From positions 60,228,031 to 60,292,030 of the forward strand of contig OZ022341.1 of the NCBI GenBank assembly GCA_963989245.1: a DNA stretch of 64,000 bases, in the 5' to 3' direction. A model generated the notes under the pieces. The model saw nothing but the letters and a program-made list of their open reading frames with translations, was not told where the DNA came from and made no database searches. This DNA comes from Nansenia antarctica. Lineage: Eukaryota > Chordata > Actinopteri > Argentiniformes > Microstomatidae. Of the stretch, positions 1-10,038 are shown piece after piece. The position numbers were made by a program, and so were the translations under genes. How positions within the stretch are numbered: the first letter of the stretch is position 1; each line of letters begins with the position of its first letter.

Positions 1-251
1 TTAAAAAAACCAAAAAAGGCTCAAGTAAAAACATGTAGGTAGGTTTGGGCTGGGTCAACAGAATTTAATTCATCTTATATCTTGTAAAACTAAAAGTATT
101 GATATGTCGAAAGTGCTTGTCTAGAGGAGGGCAGAAGCCAATAGGACATTCATCTTCTAAGTGACCTGTTTCAAAATGTCTCCTAAACCTCCCTCTTATG
201 TTCTTCAGTGTCCGGGCGACCTTTTTGTTTGTTCCTGAGGTTAATTTCCTT

Positions 252-566
252 TGTTGGTTATGGATCAAAGAATCAATTCTGAGTTTAAGACGATTTATTT
301 AAACAAAGCACAGGTATACTATACAAGATATGAGAGCTGGATTCTGGTCTGCTAGTCAGCTGGGGTGAATAAGAGAGTGATCTGCCCCTGTGCTCTCCCC
401 TTTATGTCCTTTCGTATATGCAAATATCTACAACAATTATCCTATCACAGTCACTACATAGATGCTTGAGGTGTGAAAGAGAGGTAGCATATAGGTCAGA
501 GTCCATTTTAGGGTAGGCTACAGTCAATTCAGGTCATCCATTTTGTCACAGAACAAAACCCCCACA
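252..566 (-). mobile_element. Candidate LTR (solo or end of an element), minus strand
   Basis: Read on the minus strand, the segment starts TGTGGGGG and ends CCAACA, so it has TG...CA ends. A TATA-like ACATAAAGGGG lies opposite 398-408. An AATAAA polyadenylation signal lies opposite 294-299, about 40 bases before the 3' end. This is the U3-R-U5 order of a retroviral-type LTR. No clear target duplication flanks it and I could not identify a primer binding site or coding remnant, so it could be a solo LTR or a decayed end. The boundaries are inferred from the terminal dinucleotides. Confidence 0.4.
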
Positions 567-997
567 GCCAGGAGTATCTTACAGAATTTATGCAAGTCAA
601 AAGACAAATAATACATGCCCATACTATACAATTCATGTATGTGTGTGTGTTCAAGTAAAATATACTACATTCCAAGAATGAATCATCAGCATACACCATA
701 CATTCTCACTCCCAAATTCTCTTGAGAAGGCTGATGGGTGGATCTCGTCCCTCTCCTCTACACTTAGTTGACTGTTTGCCATATAGTGTTATTTCTGCTG
801 TGATCTGCTTCTGATGCTAACACCCATCTCCTTAAGTCCCTTACAACAATGAATGCCAGATTATAGAGAACAGTTCTCAAACATTGGCTGGCTAAATCAA
901 TATATACAATTTCAACAGAGCCAAAAAACGAAATATGACATGTGAGACACTCCTGTCTTTATCCGCGATGCTAATGTAAACACAGCTAATTCATTAT
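567..997. other. Non-coding, nothing recognised
   Basis: The segment is AT-rich with a short (TG)n run near 640. It has no ORF with codon structure and no RNA gene that I recognise. Confidence 0.5.
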
Positions 998-1121
998 GGG
1001 CTGGTTTCATGGAGGCAGATTAAGACTAATCCTAGGCTAAAAAGCATCCTCAATGGAGATTTTCCATTGCAAGTGTGATTTAACGCTGGACTAGGCTACA
1101 GCCTTGTCTGTGAAACGGCCC
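998..1121. mobile_element. Foldback MITE of a common teleost type
   Basis: The left end GGGCTGGTTTC and the right end GAAACGGCCC are imperfect inverted repeats. Internally, 'agactaatcctaggcta' (1023-1039) and 'ctggactaggctaca' (1086-1100) form a second inverted pair, and the centre has ATGGAGATTTTCCAT. The whole can fold into one long hairpin. I recognise this as a very common fish interspersed MITE. It is non-coding. The target duplication is not resolved. Confidence 0.6.
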
Positions 1122-3719
1122 ATTGTGTCCGTTCCCATTACTAAATCTCTTACAGAGCCTGGCCACTTAATTGCAGGGCTCAATCATTATTGAGCTTGTC
1201 TTGTGTTCTGTCTGGGGACGCTATTACATTGGTCTGCTGCATTGATTCCTCTTAGACTTAATGAATTATTGCAATTTCTTGAGAGGCTTATAGTGGCATA
1301 TAACGTCAACATCACATCCATGGTCACATCCTGGCTGAATAATTCTGCATCATTAATGTGTTTGTGATGTCTGCAGTGCTTCGTGAGTGTCATGAGAGCC
1401 CCCCACGAACAAGATCAGTTTCTTGTCTTATATTATTGTTATATGATTGTTACAAACTACGCATTTATCGAGCAGCCCTATTACAGATAATTGGCCAGTT
1501 GTTTTCCTCACCATTGGTGATCGTCAGACTGAGGAATCACAGACATAGTAAGTGTAGATGCTTTTCAAAGTTTGGACCACTTTAAAACTATACAGTAGGA
1601 CATGTAATACAGTGTCTTCAGCAGAACGGCTCAGCTGGAGAAATAGCTCTCTGAGGAAGAGGAATGCACCAACCCACTGCTGTGCAAAGCAGCATGCATG
1701 CCTGTAAATGGAGGAAGTCGCTCAATTTCATGGTCTTAAATGACAGCTCAACATCTCATGTAATCTTTTAACCTCAGTTAAACACTGTCCCTTCTTCACT
1801 GGCAGATTGAAGCCTCAAAGCCTGTCCTGTACCACACAGGGTATCCATGGCGGCTTTCTGGTGGCCATAGCGATGACCATACTGTATGTGAATAGATAGC
1901 GGCAATCCATTTGAATGAGAATAAGGAATAAGCCGTCTGGTGTCTCCTTGTTCCTATTTTTTTCTCCTTATGGTCATCCTCTTCTCCCTTCTACTCATCC
2001 CTCCACTGTCTTGATTCATTCCACCTATTGCAATCAACTTAATCGAATTACCTTCCTGCTGTTCACCCACACCCTCAGTTCCATAGAGGAAACCCTTTTT
2101 AATTTTGTCACCAAGACTGCGTCATCCTAAGCTGTTGTGAAATGTGCGGGCCTATGATTGGTTCAATTACAGCTATGCCCCAGTAACAGGGGATTGGCCT
2201 AACAGAGGTAATGACAGTGAAAGGGTGATAGAGGTTTCTCCAGAGCTAAATTGTGACATTGGGTGTCCGGGACCATTGATTGACCTCTAAAACTTCCTGC
2301 CTCACAGCTGATTCACACTGATTGTGTTATTTTCTCAATTTCTCTCAGTATTCAATACTGCAATACTGGTATTGTTTAACTCACTAACTGCCGAAAGTTC
2401 TGGAAACGCTCCCCACCTAGTGTGCCAAGTTTGTAAGTGGTATTTAACTAGCAACAATACTTTTACAAAATGTACTGTTTTGCTTTTACAAAATGAAGCA
2501 TCATAGTTTATGTGTTTTTTGTGAACAAGGTTTCACAGATTTGGGTGACCCTCGGGACTGAATGAGTTAAGAAGAATATAGAATCTATATGGAAGCGTGC
2601 ATGAGGCTTTTATACTTGCATTGTAACCAGGTGACACTACGATGTACTATACTGTATATGGATAGTTCAGTACCAAAGTAACTAATTGTGAGTGGGGCCA
2701 ATGTATCCTAGCCAATATTGGGCTAAATGTTACCTGCCCCATTGTGATAAGGATTGAATAGTTATTGCAATAGTTTTACTTTGTATGACGCTGCTGACCC
2801 ATTCACTCCCAATGATTACAGGTCAATACATGCTGTTGCAGGTTACATAAAGGTGCAGCTTGGCATGAAATACATACTACTTACACTCCATTTGCTATTT
2901 ATCAACCAAAGTCCCAGTGTCTGATAGAAATAACATTCTATTACATGTAAGTGCCATATTGAATTTACAGGAATGCTAAAGGTTATAACAGAGCTCTCGC
3001 ATCATCATCTAGCTTTGCTTAAGTGCCATTTAAGTGTACATCTAAAAGAGTCAGGATGATAAAGCAGGATTTCAGAATGGTTTTGAGTAGCACTTGAGTA
3101 GCATGTGACATTTAATAGCAAAAGACGTGTGTATGAAAAAAGTAGTACCAACTGAATTCCTTCACACTGCATGTCATACATCAATGTAATGGCCACTAAC
3201 TGAGATGCCCCTGCCTTCGAGCAGACAGGAAGAGAACATTTAATCCTTGTGACATTTAACCGGGAGCAATTTCTGTCATAACAGTCACTGCTTTATAGGT
3301 AATACACACCCAAGGCTACTCTGGCCCAGAAAACAGTGTACACATTAATCAGATACCAAAAAGACAAATAAATAATGTCAAACAAGGTACATTTCATCCA
3401 GAATTGATTTGGATGGAATTTCTTTGTGAGGAGGAATTCAACTGGTGTAAAGGGAAGTTAGGAGGAGAAGAGTTGCATTGGTAATGGAGATTGTGGACAG
3501 CTGCTGTACAGGTCCTGGGGAGTGATTGGCACCCTTGTCCCCCTGTACAGCCAAAGTGCTGAGTGGGCTGGCATGGCCATCGTATCCCATCAGGCTGTGC
3601 CTGACTTGTGGACCCTCAGTCTTTACAGGTCATTTGTCTCGTCCTATCGGCCTGCCAGGCCCGAGAAGTGCCAACTCAGCCTTCTCAAGATGCCCAGCTG
3701 TGTGGGGGTGACAGGACAG
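1122..3719. other. Intergenic, no gene seen
   Basis: ORFs here are short (60-107 codons), overlap on both strands and show no recognisable domain. No RNA gene or clear repeat was found apart from scattered AT-rich sequence. Confidence 0.45.
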
Positions 3720-3800
3720 GGCAGAGCAAGGCAAGGCAAGGTAAGGCATGGCAAGTTTATTTGTATAGCACATTTCATGTCCAAGGTCTTGCTTGGACAT
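3720..3800 (-). repeat. 3' end of a minus-strand retroelement
   Basis: Short GGCAAGGCAAGGTAAGGCATGGCAAG repeats at 3728-3753 run into 'tttatttgtatagcacatttcatg'. On the minus strand this reads as a GTGCTATACAAATAAA end followed by a simple-repeat tail of about 5-bp units. That is the layout of teleost LINE/SINE 3' ends. Confidence 0.5.
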
Positions 3801-3850
3801 GAAACCTCTCATTTTTGTTATGTTTTTCAGGTGATAGTAGGCTGATTTAG

Positions 3851-4132
3851 TTATCTTTCCCTCTCCCCTCTTACGTTTCTGATCGCCGAGTCTCCAATCA
3901 ACAAAGTATCTTTTGGAGGTGAGGTCTGTTTCATCTGCTGCATATCACACAGAGAAGTAGAAGAAGGAGGGGGTGTCCTTGACCTTGTGTCTGTGGGCCG
4001 GGGAGTCACCGGGGGGCGCCGGGGAGTCAAGTGATTCCCAGGCCTGGGAGTTCTTGGCTTGCCTCTGGTGTTCTTATCTCGGCCTTGGGAGTCATGCCAG
4101 CTCGCTGCTCCGCCAGCCGGTGGCTCAGACAA
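3851..4132 (-). pseudogene. LINE ORF1 remnant with SGNH-esterase block I
   Basis: The 93-codon minus-strand frame is a proline/arginine/threonine-rich stretch ending in DTLLIGDSAIRNVRG. The GDS core with flanking hydrophobic residues matches block I of SGNH hydrolases. That domain occurs in ORF1 proteins of CR1/L2-type non-LTR retrotransposons. The frame stops just after block I, and retroelement 3'-end sequence follows within about 100 bases at 3720-3800. This looks like an internally deleted, dead copy. It could also be a chance GDS match, although the six residues before GDS fit the family. Confidence 0.45.
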
Positions 4133-4217
4133 TCTCGGCAGTGTTGTTTAAACCAGTCATTTTCCCTTTCTCGTTGCTGCTGAAACCATAGGGCACCAGG
4201 TTACTGTTCACACATCA

Positions 4218-4412
4218 TTGGGCTCATGTACAGTTTGGATATTTCTCGTGCCCAAAATGAAGACACTGCCTCCTGTAAGTCGGCCACAGCAGTGGCATAA
4301 ACCCAGAGGGAAGAAGATAGCAGGCCAGCCTATAACCTCTGCAGTGGTGGCAAAGGCCAAACTGGACCGCAAAAGGAGAGCAGTGATCCCCACCTACACT
4401 CCTAACAGGTAA
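4218..4412 (+). other. Unassigned ORF ending at a splice-donor-like site
   Basis: A 64-codon frame is rich in K/R and P toward its end (AKAKLDRKRRAVIPTYTPNR). It runs into AACAG|GTAAAG at 4404-4414, a good splice donor sequence. I do not recognise the protein. It may be an exon fragment of a mobile element, since repeats lie on both sides, or a chance ORF. Confidence 0.2.
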
Positions 4413-5130
4413 AGTTAGCACAATAAAAATACTCTACACAGTAGATATATTTGGTAGTAATGGCAAAATTGTGTTTCCTTCAGAGAAAGTCTATTGAAAA
4501 AAACGGTTTGCACTGTCATACAGTTTGATGTGAAAGAATAATACTAGGCACACCATCCAATACATTTCTAAAGTAAATAGTTAATAGTGAATACTAGGGA
4601 CAACACAGTTAACTGAGTCTTTTTCTGCTGAGTCAGGAGTGAGTGAGGAAGTTTATGAGACACTGAGAGGAATGAGAGGCACACCTATAAGCCAGGGGCC
4701 GCGGAACCCGTATGGCCGGTAGGGCTCGGGCCCTACCCCAATTTTGAGCATGAAAAGTTCATAAAAGCATGGGATTTTAGTTCATTTAAAAATATAAATA
4801 AAGTACATCAACTGAAAAAAGAAAGAAATAAACTAATTCAAATTCTATTTCCCGAACTTTGCTTCTCGGTCTGTCAGTCTCGATAGGAGAACCGGATCAA
4901 GTTCATTCAAGGCTGGTTATCTCACCCATTTTCATACGGTCACTGAGGTGTGTCATTTTAGACAATAGGGAAGTGGGCTAAGTTCGCATCGAAGCGCACC
5001 CCCCCCCACCCTACTCCAGGTAGCAGGTGTCTCTGCCCGCAACAGGCGCACGTCTCTCTATTACCTAAAACCTCTAAACCCCTATTATGTAACGGTATGC
5101 TTGCTATGATCAGATTCAGATCATCATCGC
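4413..5130. other. Non-coding; possible end of a hAT-like element at about 4695
   Basis: From 4695 the sequence CAGGGGCCGCGGAACCCG resembles hAT-type element ends (CAGGGG). I found no matching inverted end or target duplication. The rest is AT-rich without a gene. Confidence 0.25.
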
Positions 5131-5661
5131 CTACTTTGGTAATAAGTGTCTATGGTCGCTGCTGTTGCCGCCTGTTTTATCATGTTTCCTGTGTAAATCT
5201 GGCTTGCCAGCCGCTTTCCAGGCAGTGCCTAGCCGCTGATGTATGAATGTTTGTGTATTAACGTTAGTAGCCAAATATTGAACCTCCTTACACAAAATAG
5301 ATCCCACAGCCTTGATGACTGCATTGGCCTGCTCATGAGCCTGGTCTATGGCCATTGCTGAGAACTCACGACAAGATTTGTGAACAACAGTCTTTCCACT
5401 ACAGAACTCCTGGGCCACCGTAGGATGTTTCTCCTCCAAGGTCACCATATCTCTCAGGGGGATTGGAAGCCATCGTGCATTGTTCATGTTGCTGGTTGCT
5501 TCTCTGTGGTCAAAAATGTATGGTTTGATAGCAAGATCATTCATATTGGACAATTCTACACAAAGTTCCCCCCAAAATAGTATTACCATTCTGAAAATAG
5601 TGCCCATCTTTGAAAAAGTGGCAGCCATGTTGATTTGTGCATGGCTAACGGGGTTTATCAA
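5131..5661 (-). pseudogene. Fragment of a repeat-associated protein of unknown function (ARWLPI.LRDM / IDQAHEQ family)
   Basis: The 176-codon frame is the longest non-satellite ORF in the window. It has two conserved blocks, NARWLPIPLRDMVTLEEKHP (about residues 61-80) and FSAMAIDQAHEQANAVIKAV (about 99-118). I recognise these from a large family of multicopy proteins in fish and cnidarian genomes with no established function. After the second block, family members usually continue with a glycine-rich stretch; here the similarity stops, so this is a truncated copy. The N-terminal part (MAATFSKMGT...) lies inside one copy of a 190-bp direct repeat (5562-5753). It lies downstream of, and on the same strand as, the DDE transposase remnant, and may belong to the same or to a neighbouring mobile element. 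Confidence 0.45.
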
Positions 5662-5753
5662 AAGAGGAATACCCGGAGAGCATTATTTGTACAATTCTTT
5701 TGCTTTTATACACTTGTCAACGAATTTCCTATAAAAATGCATTTAGCCGCCCC
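5562..5753. repeat. Direct repeat copy 1 (about 190 bp)
   Basis: This segment is closely repeated at 5992-6176, starting with 'aaagttccccccaaaatag' and ending near 'cgccccacta'. The copies differ by small indels (for example gggtttatcaa only here) and a few substitutions. The spacing is about 430 bp. Confidence 0.8.
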
Positions 5754-5991
5754 ACTACTGACAGGAGGCAGTTAGAACTTTGCCATTACAGCTCACCCAC
5801 TGGCTGGAAAGATTATGTTTAAGAAAAAATAAACGTTTTTGATACTCTGTCGGAGGGCATAACCACTTCACTTGAGCTCATTGTGAAGCAAACAGAAGCG
5901 TTTCTCCTTCTGGCCTGACTGAACAAAGGTCCTCTTTTTCCGACCTTGGAATACAAACACAAAGGATGTCGTTGACAAAAGCGTTTCAGTA

Positions 5992-6176
5992 AAGTTCCCC
6001 CCAAAATAGTATTACCATTCTGAAAATGGTGCCCATCTTGAAAAGAGTGGCAGCCATCTTGATTTGTGCATGGCTAACGGCTAAGAGGAATACCCGGAGA
6101 GCATTTGTACAATTTGTTTTGCTTTTATCCACTTGTCAACGAATTTCCTATAAAAATGCATTTAGTCGCCCCACTA
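5992..6176. repeat. Direct repeat copy 2 (about 185 bp)
   Basis: Second copy of the repeat at 5562-5753. It abuts the 3' end of the DDE transposase remnant (6180-6262), so the duplication may have arisen within the transposon. Confidence 0.8.
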
Positions 6177-6179
6177 TTT

Positions 6180-6262
6180 GCCCTGACGAAGGGAGGGATG
6201 TTTATTTGTAGTCCAATTTCTTGTAGGTCATTTTCAATGAGAAACCCTTTGTCTACCATGAG
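6180..6262 (-). pseudogene. DDE transposase remnant, C-terminal piece
   Basis: On the minus strand this reads MVDKGFLIENDLQEIG...NIPPF, which matches the block around the second catalytic Asp of DDE_Tnp_4 (HARBI1/THAP-linked) transposases, usually M-A-D-K/R-G-F followed by NIPPF. It continues directly from the piece ending at 7732 once the intervening 1,461-bp hAT-type insertion and one 8-bp target copy are discounted. Similarity ends after NIPPF, so the terminal part with the last acidic residue is missing. Confidence 0.75.
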
Positions 6263-7723
6263 CAGTGGTGTAGTCTACGTGATACGCAGGACTACGCCGT
6301 ATACCCACTAGGAAAGGCCAAGGATTTGCGTATACCCACTAGGAACGGCCAAGGATTTGCGTGTCACCCACTAAAAAATGCGCGAGGATACGTAACAGCG
6401 TTTTGTGACAGAACTTTCACTTTCATTCATAAAATTCACCCCGTCTCAGTTACGAAGCACTTACTTCGAACTTTCTGACATGTTTGTTATCGCATAACCA
6501 GTCGTTCAGAATCCTACAGAGCCTTGGGGTGGGCGGGCCGCGAATTTGCGAAACCTAGGATGGTAGGGGGAGTCTCGCCAGCCAATGAGGGGGCAATGAG
6601 GGAGTGCTTCGCCAACCAATCAGGTAGCGGTATTGCCCTGCCTCCCCTTACCATCCTAGGTTTCGCAAATTCGCGGGCGGGCCAGACCTCCACACACAGC
6701 TTCGTGCCGCGGGAGAATGGTTTGTTTTTGTTTTGTGTGCGCGTGCGACGCGAGAGAGTTTTTGCAGGGTGAAAGCTCTGCAGAAGAAAGTAAGCAAGTT
6801 GAAACGTTAGCAAATATAATTACTGTGTTCTGACAGAGAAAGTTGGTTCAAATTAGTCGTTATTATTGTGATTAGAAAGTCTCTGATTATAGTTTCATGG
6901 TGTGAATAATAGTGTCAAAGAACTAGCAAGCTAGCTAGCTCAGAGGTGATTAGATGAGCTAGTCTGCTGCACACTTGCCAGCTCAAGAGCTAACTGGAGG
7001 CACTTTATTATTTTACTTAAAGTAGATATACAATCTTTCTTATTCTGCTAGAATTGGGCTTTATGGTAATACCATAATGGTATATTTACAGTACATGGAC
7101 AGTGGATTGAAGCATTGGAACAAACCCTCACTCATTGAAAATGTCTGTTTTTTGGACATATGATTTTCTTACAGGTGAGAGAGTAAGTAAAGACAGTATC
7201 TGACTGCATTGCCCACAGCAACCCAATATTCAATTAGAATGATGTTATGATTTGATATGAATTCAATGTATACCTCTTATTAAATTATAAATACTTTGGT
7301 TGTTATATTTTCCTTTTGGTTGACAGCAAAAGAGGGAGAGAGGAGGATAGACAGGGAGAGAAGGAGAGAGAGCAGGATGGTGTCGGCACACCAGAGAGAG
7401 AGAGAGCAAGAACCAGGTGAGAAAGTGGACATGTAGTCAAGACCACATAAGTAAGTAGCCTTGAGAACCGATGGTTCTCGAGCCTAACGGCCCTTAGGGG
7501 GCAGGAGCCTATCTCCTGTTTCTGTAGCGTGAGGCAGCTTGATGTACAAGTACAGTCCATGCCACCACCCAAGGCAGCAAACACCGGTGTAGATGCATAC
7601 TGTATGCATAAGTGAGTGTGGCTGTGGTGGTGCTTATGGGATGTCGCTACGGGACAGGTGTCGCTCTGACTGGGAGGGCAAAATCACAGTATACCCACTA
7701 GAAAAAACTAGACTACACCACTG
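6263..7723. mobile_element. Non-autonomous hAT-type element, 1,461 bp, with 8-bp target duplication
   Basis: The ends CAGTGGTGTAGTCTA and TAGACTACACCACTG are perfect 15-bp inverted repeats. They are flanked by ACCATGAG on both sides (6255-6262 and 7724-7731). An 8-bp duplication and CAG...CTG ends are hAT hallmarks. The left end carries tandem copies of a roughly 31-bp unit containing TATACCCACTAGGA (about 6299-6360). TATACCCACTAG recurs near the right end (7690-7701). Inside are a 27-bp perfect inverted repeat (6539-6565/6649-6675) and purine-rich low-complexity DNA (7328-7416). No transposase frame was found, so it must have been mobilised in trans. Confidence 0.85.
6539..6675. repeat. Perfect 27-bp inverted repeat around two CCAAT boxes
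   Basis: The arms at 6539-6565 and 6649-6675 (starting CGCGAATTTGCG) are exact reverse complements with an 83-bp spacer. The spacer has CCAAT at 6581-6585 and 6614-6618 and is GC-rich. This could be a symmetric promoter core of the hAT-type element or an older nested foldback. Frames of 99 and 82 codons on the two strands (6514-6813 and 6524-6772) are mirror products of this palindrome and are not genes. Confidence 0.8.
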
Positions 7724-7731
7724 ACCATGAG

Positions 7732-8346
7732 CCCATCCCCTTCCTGCAGATAGCCATGTTGAAGTAGAGTTTTCATTAGCTCAATGAAGTTGCTCTGCCT
7801 AACCATTTCTTTGTCAAACATGGATCCAGTGAAATGGGTGGAACAAAATATTACAGAACCTCATGGATCACATGCTATGAGGGATTTCAATGTGTTTGCA
7901 GACTTGTAGTTACTCTGCAATACAAGTGAGGTCGGTGTTTGGATTTTCAACTCGGTACACTTTATTATTGCCATGTTTGTAGGAAATTCTTCCCTGTACT
8001 TTCCTGGAATTTGTGCCATTAGTATGTCCCTATGAGGCCATGTGGGTAGTTCCCCTAGCACTGTGAACATGTAGTCTACCCATTGAACAAAGTATGACAT
8101 TCATCTATCATAAATGATAGATGAATGGCAGATCTTATAAATCATAATTTTGTCTCAATTTCATAAGAACGAGCAAGAGCTGCACGCCTGGGGCATTGTG
8201 TTAATTTGCCAATCACTTCTGCTATATGTCAATGGGACTGAAGTTTGCTGCACTGTTTCACTGCTAGGTATACCAAACACAGTACATAGGTTGTTGAATT
8301 GATCATAAGTAAATCCAGTGGCATTATTTGAAATAGGTTGGTACAT
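7732..8346 (-). pseudogene. DDE_Tnp_4-type (HARBI1/THAP-linked) transposase, broken
   Basis: Minus-strand pieces read, in order: LLLVLMKLRQNYDL (about 8202-8160), then after a stop and a frame change YFVQWVDYMFTVLGELPTWP, IIKCTELKIQTPTS, QSNYKSANTLKSLIACDP (to 7867), a stop at 7864-7866, and on to HFTGSMFDKEMVR...GYLQEGDGLM, ending at the hAT insertion. This is the standard block order of DDE_Tnp_4 transposases. In active members the IIxCTE block carries the first catalytic Asp (IIDCTE); here it is Lys. About 20 residues of the helix-turn-helix region (…DLAYRF.IS.STVS…) are missing at the hairpin 8098-8127. With stops, frameshifts, a lost catalytic residue and the hAT insertion, it cannot be active. 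Confidence 0.8.
8098..8127. repeat. Perfect short hairpin, 14-bp arms
   Basis: CATTCATCTATCAT and its exact reverse complement are separated by only 'aa'. It sits where about 20 residues of the transposase are missing, so it may be a deletion/repair scar or a slippage product. Confidence 0.75.
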
Positions 8347-8390
8347 GACTGTGGTGCAAGATCTCTGGTGTCAATCTATCTGTTACATGA

Positions 8391-8700
8391 CTATGTCTCA
8401 GAGCAGTATTTGTACTCGACAGTGATTTGTGCTTGTTGAATTCTCAATCTCTCATCTCGCTCCTCTTCGTCCATCTTCTTCCTCTGGGGGAGGCTGCTCC
8501 ATAGGGGGGCACTCCTCATCTGGAGGCTCCTCCACCACATGATCCTCTGTAGAGAAGAGAGGAGGTGGGGAGGAGAGGGGGAGGAGAGAGGGGGTGATGA
8601 GATGAGGGAGTGGTGGATAAGGGGAGAGGTGAATGAGGGGAGAGGAGGAAGGGATGAGGAGAGAGAGGGATAAGAGGGGGACAAACGATTCCTCTAAATG
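8391..8700. repeat. Purine-rich low-complexity DNA
   Basis: From 8545 to 8690 the plus strand is nearly all G and A (gaggaggggagag-type). The overlapping minus-strand S/P-rich frames are products of that bias. Confidence 0.6.
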
Positions 8701-8930
8701 ATGTTTCTAAATGTACTTTTTTTCTCCCGCTGCAGCTCCCACTGTTGCAGTTCCCACAGACCAACCCAGCAGCATCCCTGCCCGTATCCTCTTCCTGTAC
8801 CAAGACCATCCCCATGCCCCTCTCTCCAGACATATGGATACCAACAACAAAGCACAACCAGAGCTTTGATCTGGAGGAGGCAAGACAACTACAACTGGAA
8901 ACCACGGGACAGGCTGCATGTCCGATGTGA

Positions 8931-9526
8931 CACAAGGAGCGAGAAGGGAGGTTGACTGCATCAGAATTTGGCAAGATACTCGAGAAAAAAAATCTCAGAT
9001 TCCTTCATACAGTCCACATATTATCCCAAGCTCTTCACTGCTACTGCAACAAGCTATGGCTCTGCCAATGAGTCTAAGGCCAAGCAGCTGTACCAGGAGT
9101 CATTTCCAGAAAGGCATGTCCATAGCTCTGGCCTCCTGCTGTAACCAGATCTCCCCTTCCTTGGGGCCACACCAGATGCAATAATATGTGACAATGGTAA
9201 AACAGGCTTGCTTGAGGTGAAGTGTCCCTTTGCAGCAAGGGACATGACAGTAGCAGAGGCAGCCATAGCCATCAATTATGAAACTCATTTCTGTGTGTAT
9301 AAAGATGGAGAAGAAATGCATATCTCAGAGAGGCACAACTGCTGTTATCAAATTCAAGGGCAACTACTTCTTAGTGGACTCGACTTCTGTGACGTTGTGC
9401 TTTTTACAAGAACAGATATATATATATATATATATTGAGAGAGTTCACAGAGATGTTCACTTCATCAATGACATGATTGTAAAGCTGCACACATTCCATG
9501 ATGCTCACTTTAGTCCAAAGATATAA
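8931..9526 (+). pseudogene. YqaJ-type nuclease of a DNA transposon, broken
   Basis: Plus-strand pieces give GRLTASEFGKILEK (from about 8946), a frame change in an A-run near 8985, then YPKLFTATATSYGSANESKAKQLY, a TAA stop at 9142-9144, then PDLPFLGATPDAIICDN and LLEVKCPF (9208-9231), YQIQGQLLLSGLDFCDVVLFTRTD, and after a (TA)n tract the shifted end VHRDVHFINDMIVKLHTFHDAHF. This is the block order of YqaJ viral recombinase/exonuclease domains: RLTAS.FG, then the PD-(D/E)xK core (PDA...EVK), then Y.QVQGQ. Core residues survive but two frameshifts and a stop kill the frame. It lies antisense between the THAP exon and the DDE region. From memory, THAP-DDE transposase plus a YqaJ protein is the make-up of ISL2EU/IS4EU transposons. 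Confidence 0.8.
9416..9435. repeat. (TA)n microsatellite inside the YqaJ pseudogene
   Basis: A run of about ten TA repeats lies in the reading frame and accounts for the last frameshift of the pseudogene. Confidence 0.9.
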
Positions 9527-10038
9527 ATCAGACCTCTTTCATTGTCACTCATGTCCTGTCTTGGGTTGATCTGTGAGGGCAGTGACTTCCTCAGCACACC
9601 TCATTCTGTAAAAAAACACAAAAAAGCAAAGCATTGCAATCTTAAAAGCATAGCCACACATTGATGACTGTTGTGTTAACCCACTGAAATAATATAATGT
9701 TGAATATGTTAGCAGTGGTCAGTCACTACATTAAATCACTACTAACTATAACATGATGTCTGTACCTTTTTTTGGGAGAGGGTCTGTGTCTTTTTGGAGC
9801 ATAAACCAGAGCCTGGATGGGATCTGGATATTGCAGAGTTGGCTTTCCATCTCTGAAGTGCTTTGAGGAAAAAAGTCAGTCAGCAAATGTTAATAACACC
9901 AGCGCCTCATCAGAATAGGGACGTCCTGGGCTGGCTACGCTAACGTTAGCTAGTTGGCAGTCAAATGTTAGCAAACTAATAGTTACGTCTACGTTTCTAA
10001 TACATGCTATCAAATATTATTTCTTTACAAATCGACCA

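Noticed and set aside
3522..3845. 107-codon plus-strand ORF
   Set aside because: Runs through a GGCAAGGCAAG-type repeat tail; overlapping ORFs exist in several frames and no domain is seen.
6514..6813. 99- and 82-codon ORFs on opposite strands with mirrored peptides
   Set aside because: Both are read-outs of the 27-bp inverted repeat in the hAT element, without domain similarity.
8516..8974. 152-codon minus-strand ORF
   Set aside because: Its second half is serine/proline from a purine-rich tract and its first half is antisense to the YqaJ pseudogene region.
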